64,000 nucleotides of DNA, from positions 3,844,001-3,908,000 of the forward strand of contig NZ_AP023354.1 in the NCBI RefSeq assembly GCF_018324685.1, given 5' to 3'. Both the position numbers and the translations under genes were made by a program. The notes beneath the pieces are model-generated. The model worked only from the letters and a program-made list of their open reading frames with translations. It did no database searches and was not told the origin of the DNA. The stretch is from Actinocatenispora sera. GTDB taxonomy: Bacteria > Actinomycetota > Actinomycetes > Mycobacteriales > Micromonosporaceae. Numbering within the stretch: position 1 is the first letter of the stretch; each line of letters begins with the position of its first letter. Positions 37,797 to 45,341 of this stretch are shown here, piece after piece.

Positions 37797-38780
37797 ATGG
37801 CGGTGACGCTGCGGTTCGGGTCGGACGACGCGCTGCGCTGCCGGTTCGCCATCTCGCCGCTGTGGGAAACGCACGCTGCGCTGTACACGCTGCGCGACGC
37901 CACCGAGGCGCACCACCTGCCGTGGGTGCGCCGGGCCCGCGCCGCGCTCGCCGACGTCGACCTGTCCCCGCTGTACGCGGTGCTGCCGGTCCGCGGGTAC
38001 ACGCCGGACTTCGTCGCGCCACCGCCGGCCGGCCCGGCCGAGACGTTCGACGCCGAACTGGCCCGGGTGCGGGAGAGCGCACCGGACGTCGCCGCCCGCG
38101 AGCTCGCGCGCAGCCTCGACCGCCCCGGCGACCCGGAGGCCGCCCGGGCCGCGCCGGACCTGCTCGCCGACGTACCCGCCACCATCAGCCGCCTCGCCAC
38201 CCTGCTCGACTCGGTCTGGCGGGCCGCGGTCGAACCCGACTGGCCCCGGCTTCGCGGGCTGCTGCAGGCCGACATCGCGTACCGGGCCGCCATGCTCGCC
38301 GACCACGGCCTCGCCCGGCTGCTCGACGACCTGCACCCGCGCCTGTCGTACGCCGACGGCGTGCTCACGTTCGCCGCGCACTGGGGCCACGACCGGCACC
38401 TCGACGGCGCCGGCCTGCTGCTGATGCCCAGCGCCTTCCTCGGCGACCGGATCGCCACCGGCTTCCCGCCACCCTGGCAACCGACCCTGGTGTACCCGGT
38501 ACGCGGCGCGGCGACGCTGTGGCGCCCGGCCGACCGACCCGACGAGCCGCTCGCCCGGCTGCTCGGCCGCGGCCGCGGCCGGGTACTGGTCGCGCTGTCC
38601 GAACCGGCCACCACCACCGCGCTCGCGCACCGGCTGCGGCTCGCCCCGGCGACCGTCTCGGCGCATCTCGCCGTACTGCGGTCGGCCGGCCTGGTCACCG
38701 CTGACCGGCACCGGCACGAGGTGCGGTACCGGCAGACCTCGCTCGCCGACGCGCTCATCGCCTCGTGCGCCACCGGGTGA
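37797..38780 (+). CDS. ArsR-like winged-helix regulator with DUF5937-type N-terminus
   Basis: A 327-residue protein. The first ~230 residues are an alpha/beta domain of the kind found in actinobacterial ArsR/HTH proteins (LRFGSDDALRCRFAISPLWE). The C-terminal ~80 residues are an ArsR-like HTH (TALAHRLRLAPATVSAHLAV, then RHEVRYRQT). Two consecutive ATG codons exist at 37794 and 37797; the second has better spacing from GAGGAG. It probably represses the divergent MFS gene. Confidence 0.8.
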   Translation: MAVTLRFGSDDALRCRFAISPLWETHAALYTLRDATEAHHLPWVRRARAALADVDLSPLYAVLPVRGYTPDFVAPPPAGPAETFDAELARVRESAPDVAARELARSLDRPGDPEAARAAPDLLADVPATISRLATLLDSVWRAAVEPDWPRLRGLLQADIAYRAAMLADHGLARLLDDLHPRLSYADGVLTFAAHWGHDRHLDGAGLLLMPSAFLGDRIATGFPPPWQPTLVYPVRGAATLWRPADRPDEPLARLLGRGRGRVLVALSEPATTTALAHRLRLAPATVSAHLAVLRSAGLVTADRHRHEVRYRQTSLADALIASCATG

Positions 38781-38820
38781 TCATCGGTACCGGGCGCCGA
38801 CGTACGATGGCCGCGGTGGA

Positions 38821-39227
38821 CGAGCCGGCCAGACGGTCGCGTCGCCGGGAGCGATCCCGGCGCCGAGGAACGTCCGGGCTCCACAGGGCAGGGTGGTTGT
38901 CAACGGCAACCCGGGGTGACCCGCGGGACAGTGCCACAGAAAACAGACCGCCACGGCCGCTTCGGCGACCGCGGTAAGGGTGAAACGGTGGTGTAAGAGA
39001 CCACCAGCGCCCCGGGTGACCGGGGCGGCTCGGTAAACCCCACCCGGAGCAAGGTCACAAGGGCCGTGGCGACACGGCCTGCGCAGGCGTTCGAGGGTAG
39101 CCCGCCCGAGCCTGCGGGTAGACCGCTCGAGCCCGTCGGCAACGGCGGGCCTAGATGGATGGCCGTCACCCGGGGCAGTGCCGCAAGGCGCCCCGGGCAC
39201 AGAACCCGGCGTACCGGCCGACTCGTC
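38821..39227 (+). ncRNA. rnpB: RNase P RNA (class A)
   Basis: The catalytic RNA of ribonuclease P, which matures tRNA 5' ends. Conserved blocks appear in order: GAGGAACGTCCGGGCTCCAC, CAGGGCAGGGTG, GACAGTGCCACAGAAAACAG, AAGGGTGAAACGGTGGTGTA, GTAAACCCCACCCGGAGCAA, GGGTAGACCGC, CTAGATGGATGGCCGTC and ACAGAACCCGGCGTAC. The 5' strand CGAGCCGGCC pairs with the 3' GGCCGACTCG to form P1. A TACGAT box at 38803-38808 may be its -10. The last ~23 nt are the attachment core of the element downstream, which leaves the RNA intact. Confidence 0.95.
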
Positions 39228-39233
39228 CACCCC
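39205..39233 (+). repeat. attL: attachment core at the left end (3' end of rnpB)
   Basis: The sequence from CCCGGCGTACCGG through ACTCGTCCACCCC is identical at 55273. The bases before it differ (rnpB on the left; the element's right end at 55272), apart from a shared ACAG four to seven nt upstream. The right limit of the core cannot be set because the second copy continues the match. Confidence 0.85.
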
Positions 39234-39318
39234 ACCCCAGCTCCCGGCGCTGATCATGGCGTTGACCCGCGACAACGCTGGTCGACTCTGGTCATGAATG
39301 GTCGTCGTCGGTCGTCGT

Positions 39319-39359
39319 CAGAGCCCCCAGCGAACCCCCAGAGCCCCCCAGGAACCCCC
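39319..39359 (+). repeat. two 19-bp imperfect direct repeats near the left end
   Basis: AGAGCCCCCAGCGAACCCC (39320-39338) and AGAGCCCCCCAGGAACCCC (39340-39358) lie just inside the left end, after a GTCGTC-rich run (39301-39319). Such arm-type repeats are candidate integrase or accessory binding sites. That role is inferred. Confidence 0.5.
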
Positions 39360-39410
39360 GAGATCTTGTCCATCCCGTCTGCCGTCGGCCCACCCTCCGG
39401 GGTAGCGGGG

Positions 39411-39472
39411 CTGTCCTGTCTGGTGAAGGTGGAGCGCCCGACCGGACGTACGACCTTCGCCAGACAGGACAG
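39411..39472. repeat. long 20-bp inverted repeat upstream of the nuclease gene
   Basis: CTGTCCTGTCTGGTGAAGGT (39411-39430) and ACCTTCGCCAGACAGGACAG (39453-39472) are reverse complements except one position, with a 22-nt loop. No T-tract follows, and it lies in the 393-bp non-coding gap between the att core and the nuclease gene. It could be a repressor site, a replication or transfer structure, or a hairpin ending rnpB transcripts. It is also present in the second copy (55473-55534). Confidence 0.8.
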
Positions 39473-39626
39473 GTCTGCTACGGCATCGCCTGGGCCGTCG
39501 GCGGGCGGGATGGACCGCCACCCACGACCCGTACTCGCTCGGGTCCCCGTCCATCCCGGAGCCTGAGCGCCCCCGCCGGAGGCGTGCTTGTCGGGTGATG
39601 TCGCAGCGGGTGGCTAGCGTGTCGGC

Positions 39627-40571
39627 GTGGACGAGTTGTTCGATCTTGATCCGGGTGCGGTGTTGACGCGAGGCGATCGGGCTGCCCGGTGGGGCGGTGG
39701 CACTCAGCGGGGGATTGAGCCATCGACGCGCACACCGAACGTGTTTCTGTACGCGGATCCGGCGGAGGCAGGCAAGTTCGGCTACGTCGATGGGTGGGCG
39801 CCGGGCGGCGACGTGTTCCTGTATACCGGCGAGGGCAGCGAGGGTGACCAGCAGCTCCAGCAGGGGAACCTGTCGCTGTTGGAGCATCGCAAGCAGGGTC
39901 GGGCGCTGCGGTTGTTCATTGCGGCCTCGGGCAAGCAGCGCGGCGGCAAGTTGCATCGCTACGTGGGCGAGTTCGAAGTGGACCATGACTCGCCGTGTGC
40001 TCAGGAAGATGCGCCGGATGCGTTGGGCGAGACCCGATCGGTTTGGGTGTTCCGGCTGCGTCCGGTGGGGGCGGTCGAGTATCGCGAGTCGGATGCCAGC
40101 CGTCGCGACGTCGTGGAGGCCGGTCCGCGTGCCGAGCTGGTGGCTGTGGAACGCGTGGTGGCGGTGGAGTCAGATCGCAAGGCAACTCCGGGTGGCAAGG
40201 CGCGCAGGCGTGAGGCTGAGCTCACCGAGCAGTACCGGGCGTGGTTGGAGGCTCAGGGCCACCAGGTCATGCAGTGGAAGCTGACGCTGCCTGGACAGGT
40301 CGCCGCGCTCCGTACGGACCTGTTTGACGCCACCGTTAGCGAGATCTACGAGGCGAAGGGCTCGATCGCGCGGGAGAGCATCCGCATGGCGATCGGACAG
40401 CTGCTCGACTACCGCCGCCACGTGCCGGTGCCGGGCGCCGCGCTGGCCGTGCTGCTACCTGCTCGTCCCTCGGATGACCTGGTGGATCTGGTGACCTCGG
40501 CGGGCATGAGCTGCGTGTACCGGCAGGACGCGGGGCGCTTCCATCGGGTCGGCCCGACCACGGCGAGCTGA
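39627..40571 (+). CDS. type IV restriction-like nuclease: SRA-like reader plus PD-(D/E)xK domain
   Basis: A 314-residue protein. Residues ~15-150 resemble the SRA-like modified-DNA reader of ScoMcrA (TPNVFLYADPAEAGKFGYVD, DVFLYTGEGSEGDQ, HRYVGEFEV). Residues ~195-290 look like a PD-(D/E)xK nuclease, with Asp231 and Glu242-x-Lys244 in LRTDLFDATVSEIYEAKG, after a helix EQYRAWLEAQGHQV. It is predicted to cut foreign DNA carrying modified bases or phosphorothioate, in the cytoplasm. The HNH domain of ScoMcrA is absent. The GTG has no ribosome site, but TAGCGT lies 6 nt upstream, suggesting a leaderless transcript. Confidence 0.72.
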   Translation: MDELFDLDPGAVLTRGDRAARWGGGTQRGIEPSTRTPNVFLYADPAEAGKFGYVDGWAPGGDVFLYTGEGSEGDQQLQQGNLSLLEHRKQGRALRLFIAASGKQRGGKLHRYVGEFEVDHDSPCAQEDAPDALGETRSVWVFRLRPVGAVEYRESDASRRDVVEAGPRAELVAVERVVAVESDRKATPGGKARRREAELTEQYRAWLEAQGHQVMQWKLTLPGQVAALRTDLFDATVSEIYEAKGSIARESIRMAIGQLLDYRRHVPVPGAALAVLLPARPSDDLVDLVTSAGMSCVYRQDAGRFHRVGPTTAS

Positions 40572-40894
40572 GGCAGTGCCTTTCGGCAGGCAGCGCTTGC
40601 GGCCACGGCTCGTGCCCAGCTGACTCGGGGGCAAGATGGCCCCGGTCCTGGGCCATCGCGGCAGCGCTCGCCCGCAAGCACGGCGAAACGGTGACCACGC
40701 AGAGGCGAGCGTAAGGCCGTGCCCAACAGCTCGCCCTGGTCCTGGCGGTGCTCGTCGACGGCGGCGCCGGGCGCGGGCCGGCCTACCGCCCGCCGAGGCC
40801 GGAGGCCGTAGGCGGGCGGCCCTTCCCGGACCGTGCCCGGCGCCTGCGCCGCGCCAGCGGCGCCTTGATCCAGTAGAGACTAATTCGGCAATCC
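40572..40894. other. 323-bp intergenic segment with hairpin
   Basis: No convincing coding frame. CCGCCCGCC (40786-40794) and GGCGGGCGG (40811-40819) form a 9-bp stem, a likely terminator for the nuclease gene. The rest is GC-rich, and the last ~30 nt become AT-richer just before the IS target site. Confidence 0.5.
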
Positions 40895-40909
40895 TTGTAA
40901 CCGACTCCA
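40895..40909 (+). repeat. 15-bp target-site duplication, left of the IS
   Basis: TTGTAACCGACTCCA, repeated exactly at 42903-42917 on the other side of the insertion sequence. Confidence 0.9.
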
Positions 40910-42902
40910 TGTCCTGTCTCGGGTGATGGTTGACAGTCGTGTATCGGCTGATGGTTGACATCGGGTCGTGTTCGGTGGTCCTGTTCGGCGGCGCTCCGCG
41001 GGCGTCATCGAGTCAGGGAGGCCGGGGTTGGCGCTGGTTGCGTTGTCGGTTGTTGAGCGGCGGTTGGACGCGGTGCGGGCGGTGTTGGCGGGCGCTGCGG
41101 TCACGGAGATCGCGGCCTCGGTGGGTGTGTCGCGGCAGACGGTGCATGTCTGGGTGGGCCGGTATCTGGCCGAGGGCGTGAGCGGGTTGGCGGATCGGTC
41201 TCATCGGCCGGTGTCGTGTCCGCATCGGGTCGGGCCCGATGTTGAGGTGGTAGTGGCGGAGATGCGTCGGGCGCATCCGCGGTGGGGTGCCAAGCGGATC
41301 CGGATGCAGCTGTTGCGTCGCCCGCTGGAGGATGTGGTGGTGCCGTCGACGGCCACGATCAACCGGATCCTGACGCGGCAGGGTTTGGTGCGGCCTCGGC
41401 CGCGGAAGCGTCCTCGTGACTCGTATGTGCGGTGGCAGCGGCCTGGGCCGATGCAGTTGTGGGGTGTCGACATCGTTGGTGGGATCTGGCTGATCAACCC
41501 GGCCACCGGTGCGCGTCGGGAGGCGAAGGTGGTCACCGGCGTCGATGATCATTCCCGGTTTTGTGTGATGGCGGCGGTGGTGGAACGGGCCACCAGCCGG
41601 GCGGTGTGTCTGGCGTTCGCGCAGGCCCTGGCCCGGTTCGGGGTGCCCGAAGAGGTGTTGAGCGACAACGGAAAGCAGTTCACCGACCGGTTCGGTAAGG
41701 GCGGGGAGGTGTTGTTCGACAAGATCTGCCGCAAGAACGGCATCACGCATCGGCTCACTCAGCCGGCCTCGCCCAACCAGAACGGGAAGGTGGAACGTTT
41801 CCACGGCACGTTCCGACCGGACTTTCTGGACCAGGCTGAGGCGTTCACCAGCGTGGCGCAGGCGCAGGCGGCGGTGGATGCGTGGGTGGCCGACTACAAC
41901 ACCGACCGGCCCCATCAGGCGTTGGACGACACGCTGCCGGTCACTCCCGCCGAGCGGTTCGTCCCGGTCGAGAACCAGCAGCGGACGCTGATTGACCTGT
42001 GGCTGCCGCCGGCGGTCGCCGCCTGTCCGGCACCGGCATCTGCGGCCTGCGGGCAGTCCACGGGCGCGGCTGTCACAGCGGCAGACGAGCCGGCAGCGGG
42101 CTGGACCGGTGGGCCGATCGCTTTCGACCGGGTGGTGCCGCCGTCAGGCAACCTGATGGTCGCCGGCAAACAGTTCTGGCTCGGACCGGCCCGCGCCGGG
42201 ATCACGGTCAGTTTCTGGGCAGACACCGACGTGATCCACCTGAGCGCCGCGGGCGGCCGTATCAAGTCGCTGCGATCGCACCTGACGGTCAACGACCTGG
42301 CCCGCCTGGTCCGGGCGGGCGCGGTGCCCGCCGGGCCACCACCCTTGCCGGCACCCGACCACACCGACGCGATCGAGGTCGATCGCACCGTCAGCGCCGC
42401 CGGCACCGTCTCGCTGGGACAACACATCGTGCTGGCCGCCGAGATCCTCGCCGGGCGGCGGGTCGGGATCCGCATCGAACCCACCACGCTGATGATGTTC
42501 GATCTCGACACCCGCGAACTGCTGCGCACCCGACCCAACCCGCTGACCACCGCCGAGGTCGGCCGGCTACGCGCAGCGCGGAAAGCAGGACCACCACCAC
42601 GCCCCTCGCTGGAACCGGTCCGGGTCCAACGACGGGCCTCCAACACCGGGGTGGTCATGGTCTGCGGGCAGAAGATCGCCCTGGGCCGCGCCCACCGCCA
42701 CCAGACGCTCACCATCGCGGTGTCCGACACGACTCTGGCCATCGACCTCGACGACGGCGACACCAAGATCGTGCGGCGCACCACCACCCAACCGGTCCGT
42801 AACATCAAAGCCGACCGGCCGCGGGCGGTCCCCCAAATTTCCTAGACCCAGCGTCAACCATCACTTGACACAGATCCGTCAACCATCACCTGAGTCAAGA
42901 CA
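40910..42902 (+). mobile_element. IS481-family insertion sequence, 1993 bp
   Basis: Ends are inverted repeats: left TGTCCTGTCTCGGGTGATGG..., and right, read inward, TGTCTTGACTCAGGTGATGG..., both continuing into TTGAC. A second subterminal TGATGGTTGAC copy occurs near each end (40947 on the left, 42852-42866 on the right). It encodes one transposase and is flanked by a 15-bp direct repeat, within the long target-duplication range of this family. It inserted 9 bp beyond the stop codon of the cyclase gene. Confidence 0.9.
40968..42845 (+). CDS. IS481-family DDE transposase
   Basis: A 625-residue transposase. Residues ~30-75 hold an HTH (VTEIAASVGVSRQTVHVWVG). The integrase core has Asp168 (WGVDIVGG), Asp233 (LSDNGKQF) and Glu276 (NGKVERFHG). 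The C-terminal ~280 residues form the beta-barrel-like extension of the longer members. The first possible start is GTG 40968; a start a few codons later is possible since family members begin near the GLALVALSVVE segment. Confidence 0.9.
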   Translation: MFGGPVRRRSAGVIESGRPGLALVALSVVERRLDAVRAVLAGAAVTEIAASVGVSRQTVHVWVGRYLAEGVSGLADRSHRPVSCPHRVGPDVEVVVAEMRRAHPRWGAKRIRMQLLRRPLEDVVVPSTATINRILTRQGLVRPRPRKRPRDSYVRWQRPGPMQLWGVDIVGGIWLINPATGARREAKVVTGVDDHSRFCVMAAVVERATSRAVCLAFAQALARFGVPEEVLSDNGKQFTDRFGKGGEVLFDKICRKNGITHRLTQPASPNQNGKVERFHGTFRPDFLDQAEAFTSVAQAQAAVDAWVADYNTDRPHQALDDTLPVTPAERFVPVENQQRTLIDLWLPPAVAACPAPASAACGQSTGAAVTAADEPAAGWTGGPIAFDRVVPPSGNLMVAGKQFWLGPARAGITVSFWADTDVIHLSAAGGRIKSLRSHLTVNDLARLVRAGAVPAGPPPLPAPDHTDAIEVDRTVSAAGTVSLGQHIVLAAEILAGRRVGIRIEPTTLMMFDLDTRELLRTRPNPLTTAEVGRLRAARKAGPPPRPSLEPVRVQRRASNTGVVMVCGQKIALGRAHRHQTLTIAVSDTTLAIDLDDGDTKIVRRTTTQPVRNIKADRPRAVPQIS

Positions 42903-42917
42903 TTGTAACCGACTCCA
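42903..42917 (+). repeat. 15-bp target-site duplication, right of the IS
   Basis: TTGTAACCGACTCCA, identical to 40895-40909. The cyclase stop codon follows 9 bp later. Confidence 0.9.
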
Positions 42918-42925
42918 GGGAGAGG

Positions 42926-43849
42926 TCACTGGCGCATGCCATTGATGCGAGCCCGATGTTCCTCGCGTTGGCGGGCTGCGTTAACGCGTAGCGCCTTGGC
43001 GTATTCGGCCTTAATTGCCTCTTGATGAAGCTTCGTTACGTCCGCACGCGTGCGCTTGCCCGCAAGGACTGCGTTGCAGAATTCGTTTCCATGAACCACG
43101 CACCAATACGATTTGAGAAGCTTACCTTCGCGCTCGCCATCGTCGTCGGGAATTTTCGCGATTGTCACGTCTTCCCAGATCGAGGTGCTAGGGGCGCCAT
43201 CGCAGCCGCAGGTTGCGGCCAAGTAGTCGCTCTTATTCGCCCAGTCCCATATACTTCCTGCCACAATCATCTGATGCCGGTCGGCCTGCTGTGCCGCCTT
43301 TGCTGCGTAGTTGACGGCTTTCCCGGCCCAGACTGGCTCTTGATGTTTGGTGCGTGGCACACCGACTCGCTTGACCAATAGGGGACTCGCTGCAAGGCCG
43401 ACCTTCAGACCGGTCTCAGGAAGGTCGGGCCATCGCTTCTCCAATCGCGGTACGAGATATCGATAACTGAATGTCTTGATGGTGATACCCGCGCAAATAG
43501 CTCGCGCGTATCTGTGGTCGCCCCAAAACAACCCGAAAGCGCCATCGCCTTGTATCGCAACGAAGTCGGCATCAAACTTGTCGAAGACCTGTGCAATGTT
43601 GCCTGTCGATGCTTGATAAATGCTCGCCGTGGACTGCGGGTATTTGTTTACTCCAAGCTGCGTGGAGTTGCGCATGTCTGCCACCACTGCCACTGCATCG
43701 GTGAGTCGATGCCAGGTTCTGGCCTCGATGGGAAGCTTCTCGACATCGAGCGAGTGTCCACTGTCTATAACATCAGGGTTTGTCCCGAGTTCAACCGAAA
43801 CACTCTTGTCGATATCGGCCAGGAAATCATCCAGGTCAACCGCAGTCAT
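42926..43849 (-). CDS. pycC: Pycsar-type class III nucleotidyl cyclase
   Basis: A 307-residue cytoplasmic cyclase. The metal-binding aspartates are Asp58 in VVADMRNSTQLG and Asp102 in AIQGDGAFGLFWGD, and the transition-state Asn180 is in GKAVNYAAKA. In Pycsar defence such cyclases make cCMP or cUMP on phage infection to switch on a linked effector. Pairing with the DUF5706 protein at 44001 supports this. I chose ATG 43849 (GGAGGGG eight nt upstream). About 90 C-terminal residues follow the cyclase core. GC content is visibly lower than in neighbours, so it was probably acquired from elsewhere. The base made cannot be told from sequence. Confidence 0.8.
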   Translation of the reverse strand: MTAVDLDDFLADIDKSVSVELGTNPDVIDSGHSLDVEKLPIEARTWHRLTDAVAVVADMRNSTQLGVNKYPQSTASIYQASTGNIAQVFDKFDADFVAIQGDGAFGLFWGDHRYARAICAGITIKTFSYRYLVPRLEKRWPDLPETGLKVGLAASPLLVKRVGVPRTKHQEPVWAGKAVNYAAKAAQQADRHQMIVAGSIWDWANKSDYLAATCGCDGAPSTSIWEDVTIAKIPDDDGEREGKLLKSYWCVVHGNEFCNAVLAGKRTRADVTKLHQEAIKAEYAKALRVNAARQREEHRARINGMRQ

Positions 43850-44000
43850 GGCCCCTCCGCTCACCGGATTCTCGGATCTTAGGAGGAAACCATGCTCTGC
43901 TGCGTCGATCGTCTGTATGACGGGCACTCAGGCGTTTCGTGGGTAATCTTGACCGAAAGACTGATCCCGGTGGCGCAATCGGCGCAGATCATCGGATATT

Positions 44001-44507
44001 GTGAAGGCTGACGATGCTTGGCGACCACTCGGGCAGGTCAACGAATGGATTCGATTCGCAGACACGAAGGCTGCGGCAACTCTTGCCGGGAGCAGCGTGT
44101 TGGGGGGAATTCTTGTCCGATCGATCCCGCGGGCTTCGGACTTTCATCACGATGCAATTCACGCCATTCATGCCATTGTTCTTTCTCTTGCGATCGTATG
44201 CATTGGTGCGAGCGCCGTTATTAGCTTACGTACGCTGGCTCCAAGGTTGCGATCTCTCGGCGAACCCGACTCAATGATCTATTTTGATCATATTGCGCGC
44301 CGTTACGGCTCGGACAAGGAGCTTTACATCCGCCGCTTCGTGAGGCTGTCAGCCAAGGATAACTTGGTTGCTGAACAAGTGGTCGAACAGATCTGGGCGA
44401 ACAGCTGTGTCGCTCGACGTAAATTTCAACATGTCGCATTGGCAATCTATTTGCTCGGCGCGGGGATGATTCTTTCGGGTTTGGCCGTTCTGGTGCAAAG
44501 GCTTTGA
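44001..44507 (+). CDS. pycTM: Pycsar membrane effector (DUF5706, PycTM-like)
   Basis: A 168-residue protein with three predicted helices (~26-42, 56-78, 143-165). NEWIRFADTKAAATLAG at 14-30 is the hallmark of the Pycsar effector/DUF5706 family, and FDHIARRYGSDKE and DNLVAEQVVEQIWANS complete it. In characterised systems the effector senses the cyclic pyrimidine and damages the membrane, stopping phage growth. The gene is divergent from the cyclase with 151 bp between. GTG 44001 has no clear ribosome site. It converges with the APH-like gene 10 bp away. Confidence 0.82.
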   Translation: MKADDAWRPLGQVNEWIRFADTKAAATLAGSSVLGGILVRSIPRASDFHHDAIHAIHAIVLSLAIVCIGASAVISLRTLAPRLRSLGEPDSMIYFDHIARRYGSDKELYIRRFVRLSAKDNLVAEQVVEQIWANSCVARRKFQHVALAIYLLGAGMILSGLAVLVQRL

Positions 44508-44517
44508 ATTGCGCTGG

Positions 44518-45339
44518 CTAGACGCGAGCAATTGCGGCAATGGATGCCCACGCCAGCACCCGTCGTGCATCAATGTTGAGAGTAGTGCTAATCGCCTTTG
44601 CAGTGAGTTTCACGGGGCGGTGTGGTGCTGCCTTAAGTGCGATGATCGCAGCATCATAGGAAACTTCGCCACTGATACCCCGGGGGTCAATGAGGTAGAG
44701 GCGCTCGTGTTTGCCGGCGAGGACGTTCCAGGGTGAAGCATCAGCGTGGCACAGTCCAGGCACGTGGTTGAGGGCCAGTGTGTCTAGATCCGCCAGGGCG
44801 GCGCGGCGTTCTTTTGTGGAAGCAACCTGACACCCGGGCGCGAGGTCTCGGAGGCGATCGTCGGTGAGTCGGTCGCGGAGCCAGTCGACGAGGTTCGGTA
44901 AGTCCGACGTGGGCGCTGGCTGACCTATGAGAGGGCCGAGCATCGCAGCGACTTGCTCGGGCTCTGGAAGAACGTTCTGGTCGCCGAGTGGTGTTCCGGG
45001 CTCGATCATGTCCATGACTGTCCATGTGCCGTGATCGGTGGTGCTGACCTCGTGGACCTGAGGCGATACCCCGATCTGCGCAAGTGCAACGCTAATGGCG
45101 CCTTGATGGCGGCCGTTCGGGTCGGGGCTGGATCGTAGGACGATCTGGCCATCCGGGGTGTTCGCTTTGACGACGAGGCCGAATCGGGCCGGGAGTACGG
45201 CGATCGGTTCTGCGTTGTACCGGACGCACAGCTCGTGCAGCTCCCCAGCTACCGACATCGACCAGGGCTCGGCGAGTTCTGGCCAGCGGGCGCTGATGCC
45301 CGCAAGGACATGGGTGCTTACAGCGATGGGCTCGAACAC
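44518..45339 (-). CDS. aminoglycoside phosphotransferase (APH)-like kinase
   Basis: A 273-residue small-molecule kinase fold. The catalytic loop is His198-x-Asp200...Asn205 in LCHADASPWNVLAG, with the metal Asp218 in LYLIDPRG, and GEVSYDAA follows as in APH(6)-like enzymes. The GTG at 45339 is 2 nt beyond the HAD stop, so the three genes GntR-HAD-APH form one leftward operon. It could phosphorylate an antibiotic or a metabolite; its place beside a HAD phosphatase suggests a linked phosphorylation/dephosphorylation role (inference). Confidence 0.75.
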   Translation of the reverse strand: MFEPIAVSTHVLAGISARWPELAEPWSMSVAGELHELCVRYNAEPIAVLPARFGLVVKANTPDGQIVLRSSPDPNGRHQGAISVALAQIGVSPQVHEVSTTDHGTWTVMDMIEPGTPLGDQNVLPEPEQVAAMLGPLIGQPAPTSDLPNLVDWLRDRLTDDRLRDLAPGCQVASTKERRAALADLDTLALNHVPGLCHADASPWNVLAGKHERLYLIDPRGISGEVSYDAAIIALKAAPHRPVKLTAKAISTTLNIDARRVLAWASIAAIARV

Positions 45340-45341
45340 GG

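Noticed and set aside
38781-39250. tRNA gene as the element's attachment site
   Set aside because: No cloverleaf is present. The conserved blocks are those of RNase P RNA.
39066-39566. Coding frame across the rnpB/element junction
   Set aside because: It lies within a structured RNA and non-coding repeats, and has no protein family features.
40636-40926. Small plus-strand frame between the nuclease and the IS
   Set aside because: Low-complexity Arg/Ala/Pro composition, no ribosome site, and it runs into the IS end.
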